A stretch of 57,291 bases of DNA from Bacteroidales bacterium (lineage in GTDB: Bacteria; Bacteroidota; Bacteroidia; Bacteroidales; F082). The stretch lies in contig JAFXMK010000028.1 of NCBI GenBank assembly GCA_017530365.1, positions 1 through 57,291 on the forward strand, given 5' to 3'. The notes beneath the pieces are model-generated. The model saw only the letters and a program-made list of their open reading frames with translations. It ran no database searches and had not been told where the DNA came from. Shown piece by piece: positions 30,507 to 39,871 of the stretch. Numbering within the stretch: position 1 is the stretch's first letter; every line of letters starts with the position of its first letter. The position numbers and the translations under genes were made by a program.

Positions 30507-32234
30507 ATGAGATGTTGTAAGCTTGCGGTGGTGCTTTCTGTCTTTTTGCTGTTGTCATTCAATGAATTGAAAGCGCAGGAAACGACTGTCTTCGAAATGG
30601 CGGAGGCACAATGTCCTTTTTTGCCTCATGGCTTGTTGGAGGCGGTATCTTTTACCAATACGCACTGCCATCATCTGACGGATGCCAACTATACCGTTTC
30701 GGAGGATGACCTTTCCGCCATGCCTCGCACCTACGGAATGATGGGCCTGGTAAGAAACGGCAAAGGATACTTTCGTGAGAACCTGAAAGCTGTTGCAGAG
30801 CTTTCGGGCTTTACTGAGAAGGAAATAGTGGAAGATCCTTACATCAATGTGCTCGCCTATGCCAAGGCATGCGAGAAGATGGCTTTACAACTGAATGTCC
30901 ATGCCAAGTCGGTCGAGGCCTATAGGCCCGTAATAGAAGCTTTGTCGGAACTGCCCTTGAACAAGAAAAAGGATGAGCTTCCGATGAAAATGATGCTCTA
31001 TTCGGTGTATGACTATTTGGGAGTAGACCTTCCCGCATTGTTCGGCGAAGATTATGAGTTGTTATCAGCCCAAGGCTTGTCGTTCTCGAAAGACACAGAC
31101 TATCCCGCGGCCATCTGGATTCCCGCTCCTGATTGTAATTTTGGCGAGAGAACGGATCCGGTGAGCGCCGTGGTGATCCACTACACAGAGGGCTCATACG
31201 CAGGAGCCATCAGCTGGTTTCAGAATTGTGAGGCCAGCGTGTCGGCCCATTATGTCATACGTTCCAGCGACGGCCAAGTGGCGCAGATGGTAAGGGAAAG
31301 TGACAAGGCTTGGCATGCCCGTTCTGCGAACGCTTATTCAATCGGAGTGGAGCATGAGGCATACGGCGACATTGTCAGCTATTTTACTGAAGCGATGTAT
31401 GTTTCGTCTGCTGACTTGATGCGGAATATCTGCTCGCGCTATGAGGTGATTGACGGCCATCGCACCTTTTATCGCGACACTCTCGACAATGGCACCGCAC
31501 TCAATGTTGGTGTGCATGATTTAGGAGGCCCGGAAGCCTGTATTAAAATCCGTGGACATCAGCATTACCCAGGACAGTCGCACACCGATCCAGGGCCGTA
31601 TTGGGACTGGAACTATTACTACAAGCTGATCAACGAAGGCACTCCGGTGCAAATACTGGGCGGTGCTGGCATAACGGAAGGAAATCTCAATCATGAGAAC
31701 TATGGTGATGACGAAAGAATGATCTGGGTAATTGAAAGTGATCCAAACACGGTTATCTCCTTGGACTTTAGCAGCTTTGCGTTGGAGAGGGATTATGACT
31801 TCCTATGGATCTATGACGGTGACGATGTGTATGCACCCAAAATAGGGCGGTGGAACACCCGCAAGCCGGGCAAGGTGACTTCTTCTGGTAATGCGTTGTG
31901 TGTGGAGTTCCGCTCTGATTGTGCCACAACGGCTGAAGGGTGGAAGGCCCATTGGACAGCAGACAAAATACCGCATGTGGACACCCTGCATATCGTCACT
32001 GAGAAGCATCTAGAAATATATCCCAATCCTGTACAAGACAAACTTTACATTCAACTGCCTGAGACGGGTTATTATGATGCCGAAATAGTAAACCAAGTGG
32101 GGGTGAAGGTGTTTAAGGGCCGTTTTTGGAAGTCCACCTTTATCGATGTAAGCTATCTTCCGCAAGGGATTTACAACATGCGGTTCAGAAGGCTCAAAGA
32201 CGGTTCTATGACGGTAAAAAGATTTATTCGTTGA
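30507..32234 (+). CDS. T9SS-exported N-acetylmuramoyl-L-alanine amidase with CUB-like domain
   Basis: The 575-residue protein has a signal peptide (AVVLSVFLLLSFNELKAQ), a helical N-terminal domain (about 25-180), an Amidase_2 domain (about 210-375) with His225 in VIHYTEG and His359/Asp361 in GHQHYPGQSHTDPGPYWDW (zinc and catalytic site), a CUB-like beta-sandwich (about 385-485; LERDYDFLWIYDGDD) and a T9SS sorting domain (about 495-575; EIYPNPVQDKLYI, SYLPQGIYNMRF). It therefore cuts the peptide from peptidoglycan but is exported beyond the outer membrane, so its target may be other cells or shed wall fragments. Confidence 0.88.
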   Translation: MRCCKLAVVLSVFLLLSFNELKAQETTVFEMAEAQCPFLPHGLLEAVSFTNTHCHHLTDANYTVSEDDLSAMPRTYGMMGLVRNGKGYFRENLKAVAELSGFTEKEIVEDPYINVLAYAKACEKMALQLNVHAKSVEAYRPVIEALSELPLNKKKDELPMKMMLYSVYDYLGVDLPALFGEDYELLSAQGLSFSKDTDYPAAIWIPAPDCNFGERTDPVSAVVIHYTEGSYAGAISWFQNCEASVSAHYVIRSSDGQVAQMVRESDKAWHARSANAYSIGVEHEAYGDIVSYFTEAMYVSSADLMRNICSRYEVIDGHRTFYRDTLDNGTALNVGVHDLGGPEACIKIRGHQHYPGQSHTDPGPYWDWNYYYKLINEGTPVQILGGAGITEGNLNHENYGDDERMIWVIESDPNTVISLDFSSFALERDYDFLWIYDGDDVYAPKIGRWNTRKPGKVTSSGNALCVEFRSDCATTAEGWKAHWTADKIPHVDTLHIVTEKHLEIYPNPVQDKLYIQLPETGYYDAEIVNQVGVKVFKGRFWKSTFIDVSYLPQGIYNMRFRRLKDGSMTVKRFIR

Positions 32235-32238
32235 AATG

Positions 32239-32269
32239 CTTGTTCGTGCGTCAATTATTCTTATCTTTG
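32239..32269 (+). promoter_or_regulatory. Full Bacteroidota promoter for iorAB
   Basis: CTTG (32239-32242) is spaced 19 nt from TATCTTTG (32262-32269), matching the TTG-N19/21-TAnnTTTG consensus. The iorA ATG is 45 nt further on. Confidence 0.7.
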
Positions 32270-32314
32270 TGCCTTAACAAAGCAAGTATTGTATTATCAT
32301 AACAAATAAACAGC

Positions 32315-33895
32315 ATGGAGAAATTATTGTTACTCGGAGATGAAGCCATTGCTCAAGGCTTTATCGATGCGGGAGGCAGTGCCATCAACAGTTATCCCGG
32401 CACGCCATCGACTCAGATTACGGAATATGTTATGAAATCAAAGCAGGCCAAGGAACTCGGTGTCCGCGCCAATTGGTGTGCCAATGAGAAGACCGCATTG
32501 GAGGCTTCCATCGGTGTGGCATACGCCGGAAAGCGTGCCATGACCTGCATGAAGCACGTGGGCTTGAATGTCTGCGGCGACCCATTCATGAACGCAGCCA
32601 TCATTGGTACCAAGGGCGTTCTGGTAGTGGTGGCCGACGACCCGAGCATGTTCTCGTCACAGGATGAACAAGACAGCCGCTTCTATGGACATTGGGCCAT
32701 GATCCCGATGCTGGAACCTTCCAACCAGCAGGAAGCCTACGATATGGTTCACTTCGGTTTCGAACTGAGTGAAACACTGGGTACACCGGTGCTTTACCGC
32801 ATCCCCACCCGTCTGGCCCACAGCCGTGCCGGTGTGGTGCGCAAACCCGTCCGCAAACAGAATGAACTCACCGAACCGGCCGATGCCAAGTCGTTCGTGC
32901 TTCTTCCGGCCAACGCCAAACGTCTCTATAGGGATTTGATCGACAAACAACCTGCCTTTACCAAGTCATCTGAAGAGTCGGGCTATAACAAATATTTTGC
33001 TGGCGAAAACAAGAAACTCGGCATCATTACGACAGGTATCGCATACAACTACCTGATGGAAAACTTCCCTGGTGGCAAATGCCCGTATCCAGTGGTGAAG
33101 ATCACGCAATATCCACTGCCTTACAATATGATCAACAAATTGTATGAAGAGGTGGATGAGATCCTCGTTCTTGAAGATGGACAGCCGTTCGTGGAAGAAC
33201 ATATCAAAGGCTTCCTCGGCAAGGGCAAAAAAGTCATGGGCCGTTTGGACGAAACTATTCGCCGCGATGGCGAGCTGAATGCCGAGAAAGTGGCCAAGGC
33301 TCTCGGCTTGAAAGCCGATACTGGCTTTGCTGTTCCCGAGGTGGTTACCAACCGTCCTCCGGCACTCTGCCAAGGTTGTCCCCATATTGATAGCTACACT
33401 GCCTTGAACACTGTCATGGCCAACCATAAGGGTGGCAAGGTGTTTGGCGATATCGGCTGCTATACCTTGGGATTCAACATGGGTGCCATTCAGACTACCG
33501 TCTGCATGGGTGCCTCCATCACCATGGCAAAGGGCGCCAGCGAAGTGGGTATCTTCCCAGCTGTTGCAGTCATCGGTGACGGTACCTTCGGCCACAGTGG
33601 CATGACGGGCCTGCTCGACTGTGTCAACGAAAAAGCCAACGTGGTGGTCATGATCCTCGACAACGACATTACCGCCATGACAGGTGGACAGCCTTCCTCG
33701 GCCAACAACAAGATCCGTCAGATCTGCGAAGGCCTTGGTGTGGCTCCCGAACATATCCGTGATATCGTTCCGCTGCCGAAGAACCACGAAGAGAATGTGA
33801 GAATCATCGAAGAAGAGGTGAACTACAACGGTGTTTCCGTCATCATCCCTCACCGTACCTGCCTCGTTGAACTCAAAAAGCATCTGAAGAAATAA
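32315..33895 (+). CDS. iorA: Indolepyruvate:ferredoxin oxidoreductase alpha subunit
   Basis: The 526-residue protein shows the IorA arrangement: pyrimidine-binding domain at the start (INSYPGTPSTQITEYVM, WCANEKTALEASIGVAYAGKRA), a middle domain and a thiamine-diphosphate domain (CQGCPHIDSYTALN, FGDIGCYTLG, GDGTFGHSGMTGL...LDNDITAMTGGQ). It oxidises aryl-pyruvates from aromatic amino acids to aryl-acetyl-CoA, reducing ferredoxin. The C-terminal [4Fe-4S] ferredoxin domain of archaeal IorA is absent: the chain ends at PHRTCLVELKKHLKK. Electron transfer would need another iron-sulfur protein. Confidence 0.9.
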   Translation: MEKLLLLGDEAIAQGFIDAGGSAINSYPGTPSTQITEYVMKSKQAKELGVRANWCANEKTALEASIGVAYAGKRAMTCMKHVGLNVCGDPFMNAAIIGTKGVLVVVADDPSMFSSQDEQDSRFYGHWAMIPMLEPSNQQEAYDMVHFGFELSETLGTPVLYRIPTRLAHSRAGVVRKPVRKQNELTEPADAKSFVLLPANAKRLYRDLIDKQPAFTKSSEESGYNKYFAGENKKLGIITTGIAYNYLMENFPGGKCPYPVVKITQYPLPYNMINKLYEEVDEILVLEDGQPFVEEHIKGFLGKGKKVMGRLDETIRRDGELNAEKVAKALGLKADTGFAVPEVVTNRPPALCQGCPHIDSYTALNTVMANHKGGKVFGDIGCYTLGFNMGAIQTTVCMGASITMAKGASEVGIFPAVAVIGDGTFGHSGMTGLLDCVNEKANVVVMILDNDITAMTGGQPSSANNKIRQICEGLGVAPEHIRDIVPLPKNHEENVRIIEEEVNYNGVSVIIPHRTCLVELKKHLKK

Positions 33896-33926
33896 CTGAA
33901 CAACCGAATAACTGAATAACTGAACA
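33892..33926. repeat. CTGAACAA repeat linker (iorA-iorB)
   Basis: The iorA stop and the spacer to iorB are made of AACTGAACA / CTGAATAA units, the same family as the linkers at 8947 and 9406. Confidence 0.8.
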
Positions 33927-33929
33927 ATT

Positions 33930-34499
33930 ATGAAAAAAGATATCGTTTTGTGCGGCGTGGGTGGCGATGGCATTGTCTCCGTCGCGAAGATCATCTCTGA
34001 CGCTGCTTTGAATATGGGCCTCAACCTCAAACAGTCCGAAATCCACGGCATGTCGCAACGTGGCGGCTCGGTCTTCTCACACCTGCGTCTCTCCAGTGAT
34101 GAGATCTATGCCGATGTCATTCCTGAAGGCCATGCCGACATCATCCTGTCAAGTGAGCCGATGGAAGCCTTGCGCTATCTGCCTTGGCTGGCTAAGGACG
34201 GATGGGTCATCACCAACAACGAGCCGTTCGTCAACATCAAGAACTATCCTGACATGGAAAAGGTGAATGCCGAGTTGGGCAAGATCAAGAATTTGGTCAG
34301 CTTCAACGCTTCGGAAATCGCCAAGGCCATCAAAGCCCGCTCAAATATGGTCTTGCTGGGCGCTACAGTGCCTTATCTTGACATTGAGCTGAGTAAGGTC
34401 GAGGAGGCCATTGCCCATATCTTCGGCAATAAAGGAGCCGAGGTCGTAGAGGTCAACATGCAAGCTTTGCATGCTGGCTACGAACAGGCTAAGCATTGA
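33930..34499 (+). CDS. iorB: Indolepyruvate:ferredoxin oxidoreductase beta subunit
   Basis: The 189-residue protein matches the gamma domain of 2-oxoacid oxidoreductases: GVGGDGIVSVAKIISDAAL at the start, GMSQRGGSVFSHLRL and an ending EVNMQALHAGYEQAK. It pairs with IorA, whose gene lies 34 nt upstream across a repeat linker. The last 11 bases overlap the convergent membrane-protein gene. Confidence 0.92.
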   Translation: MKKDIVLCGVGGDGIVSVAKIISDAALNMGLNLKQSEIHGMSQRGGSVFSHLRLSSDEIYADVIPEGHADIILSSEPMEALRYLPWLAKDGWVITNNEPFVNIKNYPDMEKVNAELGKIKNLVSFNASEIAKAIKARSNMVLLGATVPYLDIELSKVEEAIAHIFGNKGAEVVEVNMQALHAGYEQAKH

Positions 34500-34944
34500 C
34501 CTGGGGACGGCTTCCTTTCTTCTTGATCTTGATTGGCGCGATGAGGAGCACCATAAGCACTTCCAAAGCATATTTCACCCAAGGATGAACGCCTGTGGTG
34601 AGAAGTTGGAAGGCAATCAACAGGATGGAAGCGGTGACAAAAATGGCTTTTCCGTGTGTCTTTTTACGGAAAATCTGAATCAGGCTGAAGACCAAAAGGC
34701 CTGAAAGAATGAGCTCCAAAATGAGAAAGATGAAGTCCTTGGAACGGTTTTCAAGGACTTCACCGTTTCCTAGATAATATGAATCAATGGTATAATGGTA
34801 CAATATCAAGGTCATCACTTCATACAGGAAAAATAATCCGTAATAGGTGATGGCGAAGGTGGCAGCCAACTTCATCGCCAAGGTAAGCTCCGGCTTGAGG
34901 TCGAAAATCCTACTCTCTTTCGGTTGGGGCGTCGGTTGTTCCAT
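34489..34944 (-). CDS. Small membrane protein (unknown)
   Basis: The 151-residue protein has about four membrane helices (LTLAMKLAATFAITYYGLFF, FIFLILELILSGLLVFSLI, AIFVTASILLIAF, ALEVLMVLLIAPI) and a basic tail. No family is recognised. The start at 34944 (MEQPTPQPKES) gives a Pro-rich cytoplasmic N-terminus. A start nine codons earlier is the alternative. It overlaps its upstream neighbour by about 35 nt and is the last gene of the hisS-hutH group. The tail overlaps iorB by 11 nt. Confidence 0.55.
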   Translation of the reverse strand: MEQPTPQPKESRIFDLKPELTLAMKLAATFAITYYGLFFLYEVMTLILYHYTIDSYYLGNGEVLENRSKDFIFLILELILSGLLVFSLIQIFRKKTHGKAIFVTASILLIAFQLLTTGVHPWVKYALEVLMVLLIAPIKIKKKGSRPQVNA

Positions 34945-35446
34945 TATTATTGATTTGTTGTTGGAATTCAATGCGTTTAAGATATAGATGGTAAATCAAG
35001 ATGAACATCATGGTAGTCAGGAACTCGTTGAAGAAGGTGTCCTGCCCTTGCTTTGAATAGACAAACACCACTGCGGCAATCAGCATAAGGATCTGTGAGA
35101 TACTGTAAAAATGGAAGCCTGCGCGTTGCAACTTGAACATCTTGACCACCCCGATCAGGGAACCAACATAAAGCACCGCTATGATCAGATAATAGATGCG
35201 ATTGACAGTGAGACGGTCTGCCATCATGCGCAACATCTCGTCCATGCTGTTTTGATCCATCGAGAAGAGCGCAAGAAATGGGGTCATCGACTCTTCGAAC
35301 TCTCCGTTGGCCATCATCTCATTCATCATGGGAGTGGTAAGATACATGCCCAACGAGCTGAATATCTGAAGACATGCGTTGAGGAATGACAATACCAATA
35401 GTATTGTCATTCCTGTGGGACGCTTTATTGTTTGAGGCTCAATCAT
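34910..35446 (-). CDS. Membrane protein (unknown) coupled to hutH
   Basis: The 178-residue protein has membrane helices at about 13-35, 84-105, 112-128 and 138-155, with an acidic/methionine-rich loop (MNEMMANGEFEE) between the first two. There is no family I can name. Its ATG overlaps the hutH stop by four bases (ATGA), which indicates coupled translation. A role as transporter or anchor cannot be shown from the sequence. Confidence 0.6.
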   Translation of the reverse strand: MIEPQTIKRPTGMTILLVLSFLNACLQIFSSLGMYLTTPMMNEMMANGEFEESMTPFLALFSMDQNSMDEMLRMMADRLTVNRIYYLIIAVLYVGSLIGVVKMFKLQRAGFHFYSISQILMLIAAVVFVYSKQGQDTFFNEFLTTMMFILIYHLYLKRIEFQQQINNNGTTDAPTERE

Positions 35447-36954
35447 TTATTCTTTAAATCATCAAAAGCCAAAGGGTAGTTCTTGACAAAGTCCACCGAC
35501 TTGGCGATTTCGGTGTACATCACTTTGTCAACGCGGACAAACTCCACGACTTTGCGGTATTCGGCGACGAAGTTCTCGATGGTCTTGGAGGATTTTAGCG
35601 GGCGGCGGAATTCGAGGGCTTGTGCGGCGTTGAGCAGCTCGATGGCTAAGACACGCTCAAGGTTTTCGGCAACGCGCAATGCCTTTGTGGCGGCGTTGGC
35701 GCCCATGCTCACATGGTCTTCCTGTCCTTGCGATGACTCAATGCTATCAACGGAAGCTGGGGTGCACAGCTGCTTGCTCTGGCTGACAATAGAGGCGGCG
35801 GCATATTGTGGAATCATGAAGCCGGAGTTGAGACCGGGCTCTGCAACGAGGAAGGAAGGCAAGTCGCGCTTCCCGCTGATAAGCTGATAGATACGGCGTT
35901 CGCTGATGTTTCCGAGTTCAGCCATGGCGATGGCAAGGAAATCCAGCGTGATGGCCAAAGGCTGACCATGGAAGTTGCCGGCGGAGATGACGAGGTCTTC
36001 GTCAGGGAAGATGGTCGGATTGTCGGTGACAGCGTTGATTTCCTCGCTGAACACGGAAGCGACATAATCAATGGTGTCCTTGGAGGCACCATGGACCTGT
36101 GGCATGCAACGGAAAGAGTAAGGATCCTGGACGTGTTTCTTTTCCCTTGCGATGAGCTGGCTGCCCTTCAAGAAGTTACGAACACGTTTGGCGGTCACGA
36201 TCTGACCATTGTGATGACGGATCTGGTGGATCTGGTCATAAAATGGCTCAATACGACCGTCGAAGGCTTCCAAGGAAACGCAACCGATCAAGTCAGCGAG
36301 ATAGCTGAGACGGAAGGCTTTCAGCAGGACGTAGGTGCCATAGCTGCTCATGAACTGGGTGCCGTTGAGCAAGGCCAAGCCTTCTTTCGACTGAAGGGTA
36401 ATGGGCTTCCAACCAAATTTCTTCAGGATTTGTTTGGCAGGAACGATCTTGCCTTGGTAATGCACTTCACCCAAACCGAGTAAGGGCAACATCAAGTTGG
36501 CTAAGGGAGCCAAGTCGCCTGAAGCACCTAACGATCCTTGGTTATAGACCACAGGCAGCACGTCGTTGTTGAAGAAGTCGATCAGTCGTTGGACAGTGAC
36601 GACTTGAACGCCGCTGTTGCCATAACTGAGACTCTGCACCTTGAGGAGGAGCATCAGGCGGATGATCTCTTCGGGAACCATTTCGCCGGTGCCACAAGCG
36701 TGCGACATCACGAGGTTCTTCTGCAGGGTGCTCAAATCCTTTTTTGAGATGCTGTGGTCGCACAAAGAGCCGAAGCCGGTGGTCACACCGTAAATAGGCT
36801 TCTCGGGATTCTCCATCTTCTTGTCGAGATAGTCACGGCAATGCTGGATGCGTTTGATGGCGTCGTCGGACAAAGCCAGTTGATAGCCTTGAGTGAGTAT
36901 TTCGTTGACTTGCTTGAAAGTGAGCTCTTTTGAACTAATGTAATGGGTTTTCAT
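35443..36954 (-). CDS. hutH: Histidine ammonia-lyase
   Basis: The 503-residue protein has the self-forming MIO cofactor triad Ala144-Ser145-Gly146 in NQGSLGASGDLAPLA, which aligns with Ala142-Ser143-Gly144 of the Pseudomonas enzyme. The substrate-selectivity pair is Ser84-His85 in LVMSHACGTG, as in histidine lyases. It removes ammonia from L-histidine to give urocanate. The rest of a hut pathway is not in the window. A tyrosine lyase is possible because some flavobacterial tyrosine lyases also have Ser-His here. It starts 6 nt after the hisS stop. Confidence 0.85.
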   Translation of the reverse strand: MKTHYISSKELTFKQVNEILTQGYQLALSDDAIKRIQHCRDYLDKKMENPEKPIYGVTTGFGSLCDHSISKKDLSTLQKNLVMSHACGTGEMVPEEIIRLMLLLKVQSLSYGNSGVQVVTVQRLIDFFNNDVLPVVYNQGSLGASGDLAPLANLMLPLLGLGEVHYQGKIVPAKQILKKFGWKPITLQSKEGLALLNGTQFMSSYGTYVLLKAFRLSYLADLIGCVSLEAFDGRIEPFYDQIHQIRHHNGQIVTAKRVRNFLKGSQLIAREKKHVQDPYSFRCMPQVHGASKDTIDYVASVFSEEINAVTDNPTIFPDEDLVISAGNFHGQPLAITLDFLAIAMAELGNISERRIYQLISGKRDLPSFLVAEPGLNSGFMIPQYAAASIVSQSKQLCTPASVDSIESSQGQEDHVSMGANAATKALRVAENLERVLAIELLNAAQALEFRRPLKSSKTIENFVAEYRKVVEFVRVDKVMYTEIAKSVDFVKNYPLAFDDLKNK

Positions 36955-36960
36955 TCTATG

Positions 36961-38319
36961 TTATTTTAATATTGTTTCAACCAGTTGATTGGCGTTAATT
37001 GTCTCTTGTTTGCCTTCTTTCATCCATTTCACGGTGAATCGTTGCTCGGCGACTTCCTGTTCGCCGGCGATGACCACCACTGGGATGCCGCGCTGATCAG
37101 CGTATTTCATCTGTTTCTGGATCTTGGCAGCATCAGGATAGATCTCGGCGTTGATGCCGTGTTTGCGCACCTGATTCAGATATTTCAGGCAGTATCGTTC
37201 TTCGTTCTTTCCGAAGTTGAGGAAAATGACTTGGGTGCTTTCCGACATGGTCTCGGGGAAGAGCTTGAGGCCTTCCAACACATCGTAAATGCGATCAGCG
37301 CCGAAGCTGATGCCCACGCCTGAGACATTCGGCAGACCGAAGATGCCGGTGAGGTTGTCGTATCGACCACCGCCGGAGATGCTGCCCATAGGGAAGTCTT
37401 TGGCCTTCACCTCAAAGATGGCGCCTGTATAGTAGTTCAAGCCGCGTGCCAGGGTGAGGTCGAGCTCGGTGTCGATGCTTAAATCCATGTTGTCGATATA
37501 GTCGAACAGCACCTCCAGCTCCTCAATGCCTTTCTGACCGACTTCGTTGTTGAGTAAGGGCTTCAGCTGGGCGAGTTTGTCTTTAGTGTCCCCTTTCATG
37601 AACAGGATGGGCTGAAGCTTCTCGATGGCTTCTGGCTCCAGTCCTTTTTCGGCGAGTTCGGCGTTGACGGCTTCAATACCGATCTTGTCCAGCTTGTCGA
37701 TGGCCACGGTGATATCGACCAAGGCATCCGACTTGCCGATGTATTCAGCGATGCCAGCCAACACTTTCCTGTTGTTGATTTTCAGCACCACGTTGATCTT
37801 CAAATCGTTGAAAACGTCATTCACGATACTCACCAGCTCGGCCTCGTTGAGCTGGGAGTTGCTGCCGATGATATCCACATCGCATTGGCAGAACTCGCGG
37901 TAACGGCCTTTCTGGGGACGGTCGGCGCGCCAAACGGGTTGGATCTGGTAGCGCTTGAAAGGGAAGGCGATCTGGTCGCGGTACATGGTGACGAAACGGG
38001 CAAAAGGCACCGTCAAGTCATAACGCAAGCCTTTTTCGCAGATCTTGCCTGCCATTTTCAAGGAATCAAGGGGTTCGCCGTTTTGCTCGACGCCCGACAT
38101 GAAATCGCCTGAGTTGAGGATGCGGAACAAAAGCTTGTCGCCTTCCTCGCCGTATTTGCCCAAGAGGGTGCTGAGGTTTTCCATTGAAGGTGTCTCAATG
38201 GGCAGGAAACCGTAGCGTTTGAAGACAGACTTGATGGTGTCGAAGATATAGTTGCGGCGCACCATGACTTCCGGAAGGAAGTCGCGGGTGCCTTTGGGGA
38301 TCGAGGGTTTTTGTGCCAT
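36961..38319 (-). CDS. hisS: Histidyl-tRNA synthetase
   Basis: The 452-residue class II synthetase has motif features GTRDFLPEV, the [12 protein letters not shown] segment, [23 protein letters not shown] (cited in part as [13 protein letters not shown]) and GGGRYDNL near the histidine site, plus a C-terminal anticodon-binding domain (about 355-452). It charges tRNA-His. It is followed after 6 nt by hutH, so synthesis and breakdown of a histidine pool are on one transcript. Ordinary length. Confidence 0.95.
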   Translation of the reverse strand: MAQKPSIPKGTRDFLPEVMVRRNYIFDTIKSVFKRYGFLPIETPSMENLSTLLGKYGEEGDKLLFRILNSGDFMSGVEQNGEPLDSLKMAGKICEKGLRYDLTVPFARFVTMYRDQIAFPFKRYQIQPVWRADRPQKGRYREFCQCDVDIIGSNSQLNEAELVSIVNDVFNDLKINVVLKINNRKVLAGIAEYIGKSDALVDITVAIDKLDKIGIEAVNAELAEKGLEPEAIEKLQPILFMKGDTKDKLAQLKPLLNNEVGQKGIEELEVLFDYIDNMDLSIDTELDLTLARGLNYYTGAIFEVKAKDFPMGSISGGGRYDNLTGIFGLPNVSGVGISFGADRIYDVLEGLKLFPETMSESTQVIFLNFGKNEERYCLKYLNQVRKHGINAEIYPDAAKIQKQMKYADQRGIPVVVIAGEQEVAEQRFTVKWMKEGKQETINANQLVETILK

Positions 38320-38334
38320 TACAGTTATGGGTTG

Positions 38335-39747
38335 TTATTTTAATTCGAATGTTTCACCTGGTTCGGGGATGACGATGTTTTCCCAGCCTTCTTTTCTCAA
38401 GACGCGCTTGTAGTATTGCAGGGCGTCAGGCTCGCCATGGACGAGGAAAGTCTTCTTGATCTTGCTGGGATCTTGGCATTTCAAGTAATCGACAAGCTCT
38501 TTATAGTCGCCATGGCCGCTGAAAGCATCGATGGAGAAGATCTCTGCGCCTACCGTGTATTCATTGCCAAAGATAGACACCGTGCTTGGCTTTGGATCGG
38601 CCAGCAACTTGGCGCCCAAAGTCTCTGGTGAGCAGTAGCCGATGGCCAACACGGAGTTGCGTGGGTTGGTGATGCTGTTGGCGAGGTGATGCTTGATACG
38701 TCCAGCCTCCATCATGCCTGATGCTGAAATGATGATGCAGGGGTCTTTTCTGGCGTTCAGCGTCTTGGACTCATTGATGTCGCGGATAAACGTAAGGCTG
38801 TTGAAGCCGAAAGGGTCGGGATCGTATTCGATGACGTTTTTCACTTCGTCGTTGAACAGGTTGACGTGCATGCGGAAGATCTCGGTGGCATTGACGGCCA
38901 GCGGGCTATCCACGAATACTGGAATCTTTTCAGGAAGTTTGCCTTCATTATAGAAGTTGTTCAAAAGATAGACGATCTCCTGAGTGCGGCTGACGGCGAA
39001 CGAAGGGATGATCAGCTTGCCGCGTTTTTCCACGCAGGTATGGTAGATGATGTCCAGCAATTGTTGCTCCGCATTGGACCGGTCGCTGTGCAGGCGATTG
39101 CCGTAGGTGGCTTCAGTGATGAGATAGTCGCAATGCGGGAAAGGTTCCGGAGCGCGAAGCAGGTAGTTGTATTCGCGTCCGATGTCGCCTGTATAGGCGA
39201 TGCGAGTCATGTTGCCGCCTTCATCGATTTCGAGGATGGCGCAGCCGCTACCGAGAAGATGCCCGGTATTGTTGAACTTTACCTTAATATTATTGTCAAG
39301 ATAGACATAGCGGTTATAGGCCACACTAAGAAAGAGGCTCATGGAGGCTCTGGCATCCTGCTCCGTATAGATGGGCTCCAAAGCGGGAAGGCCTTGACGG
39401 CGACGCTTTTTGTTGAACCATTCCATATCGTTTTCTTGGATAAAGCCACTGTCGGGTAGCATGATGTTGCACAAATCGCGCGTGGCATCGGTACAGATGA
39501 CTTGTCCCCTGAACCCTTTTTTATAGAAATAAGGTATCAATCCGCAATGGTCGATGTGGGCATGGGTCAGGATGATATAATCCACATCTTTGGGGTCTAT
39601 CATGGTGTTCCTGTTGGCGGCATCGGTTTCGAGGCCTTTACCCTGGAACATGCCACAGTCGAGCAGGATCTTTTTTCCATGATCCGTGGTGATAAGGTGC
39701 TTGCTGCCGGTTACTTCCTTGGCTGCACCGATAAATTTGATCTTCAT
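38335..39747 (-). CDS. Metallo-beta-lactamase fold RNA-processing type hydrolase (beta-CASP)
   Basis: The 470-residue protein begins MKIKFIGAAKEVTGSKHLI, a classic start of beta-CASP nucleases. It has the metal motif HAHIDH (about residues 61-66), a beta-CASP insertion (about 200-350) and a C-terminal RMMBL region (SGHGDYKELVDYL). These enzymes cut RNA or are related nucleases. The start at 39747 was chosen over a frame extension because it opens with the conserved motif. The plus-strand CAAAAATA at 39772 is TATTTTTG on the minus strand and could be its promoter box. Confidence 0.88.
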   Translation of the reverse strand: MKIKFIGAAKEVTGSKHLITTDHGKKILLDCGMFQGKGLETDAANRNTMIDPKDVDYIILTHAHIDHCGLIPYFYKKGFRGQVICTDATRDLCNIMLPDSGFIQENDMEWFNKKRRRQGLPALEPIYTEQDARASMSLFLSVAYNRYVYLDNNIKVKFNNTGHLLGSGCAILEIDEGGNMTRIAYTGDIGREYNYLLRAPEPFPHCDYLITEATYGNRLHSDRSNAEQQLLDIIYHTCVEKRGKLIIPSFAVSRTQEIVYLLNNFYNEGKLPEKIPVFVDSPLAVNATEIFRMHVNLFNDEVKNVIEYDPDPFGFNSLTFIRDINESKTLNARKDPCIIISASGMMEAGRIKHHLANSITNPRNSVLAIGYCSPETLGAKLLADPKPSTVSIFGNEYTVGAEIFSIDAFSGHGDYKELVDYLKCQDPSKIKKTFLVHGEPDALQYYKRVLRKEGWENIVIPEPGETFELK

Positions 39748-39815
39748 AAATAGTCCTGTTATTTCCGACTTCAAAAATAGGAAAAAAACACGAGCTTCGT
39801 TGTTTAATATATGAA

Positions 39816-39845
39816 AAAAATCCCGCCATTGCTGACGGGATTTTT
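39816..39845 (-). terminator. Intrinsic terminator of the first C25 peptidase gene
   Basis: On the minus strand AAATCCCG...CGGGATTTTTTT forms a stem with a 10-base loop and T run, 27 nt after the C25 stop. It separates that gene from the beta-CASP gene. Confidence 0.8.
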
Positions 39846-39871
39846 AGGTTTACAGGATGATGCCCTGTTGG

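Noticed and set aside
35443-36954. Tyrosine ammonia-lyase instead of histidine ammonia-lyase
   Set aside because: The Ser-His pair and overall similarity fit histidine lyases better, though the alternative cannot be excluded.
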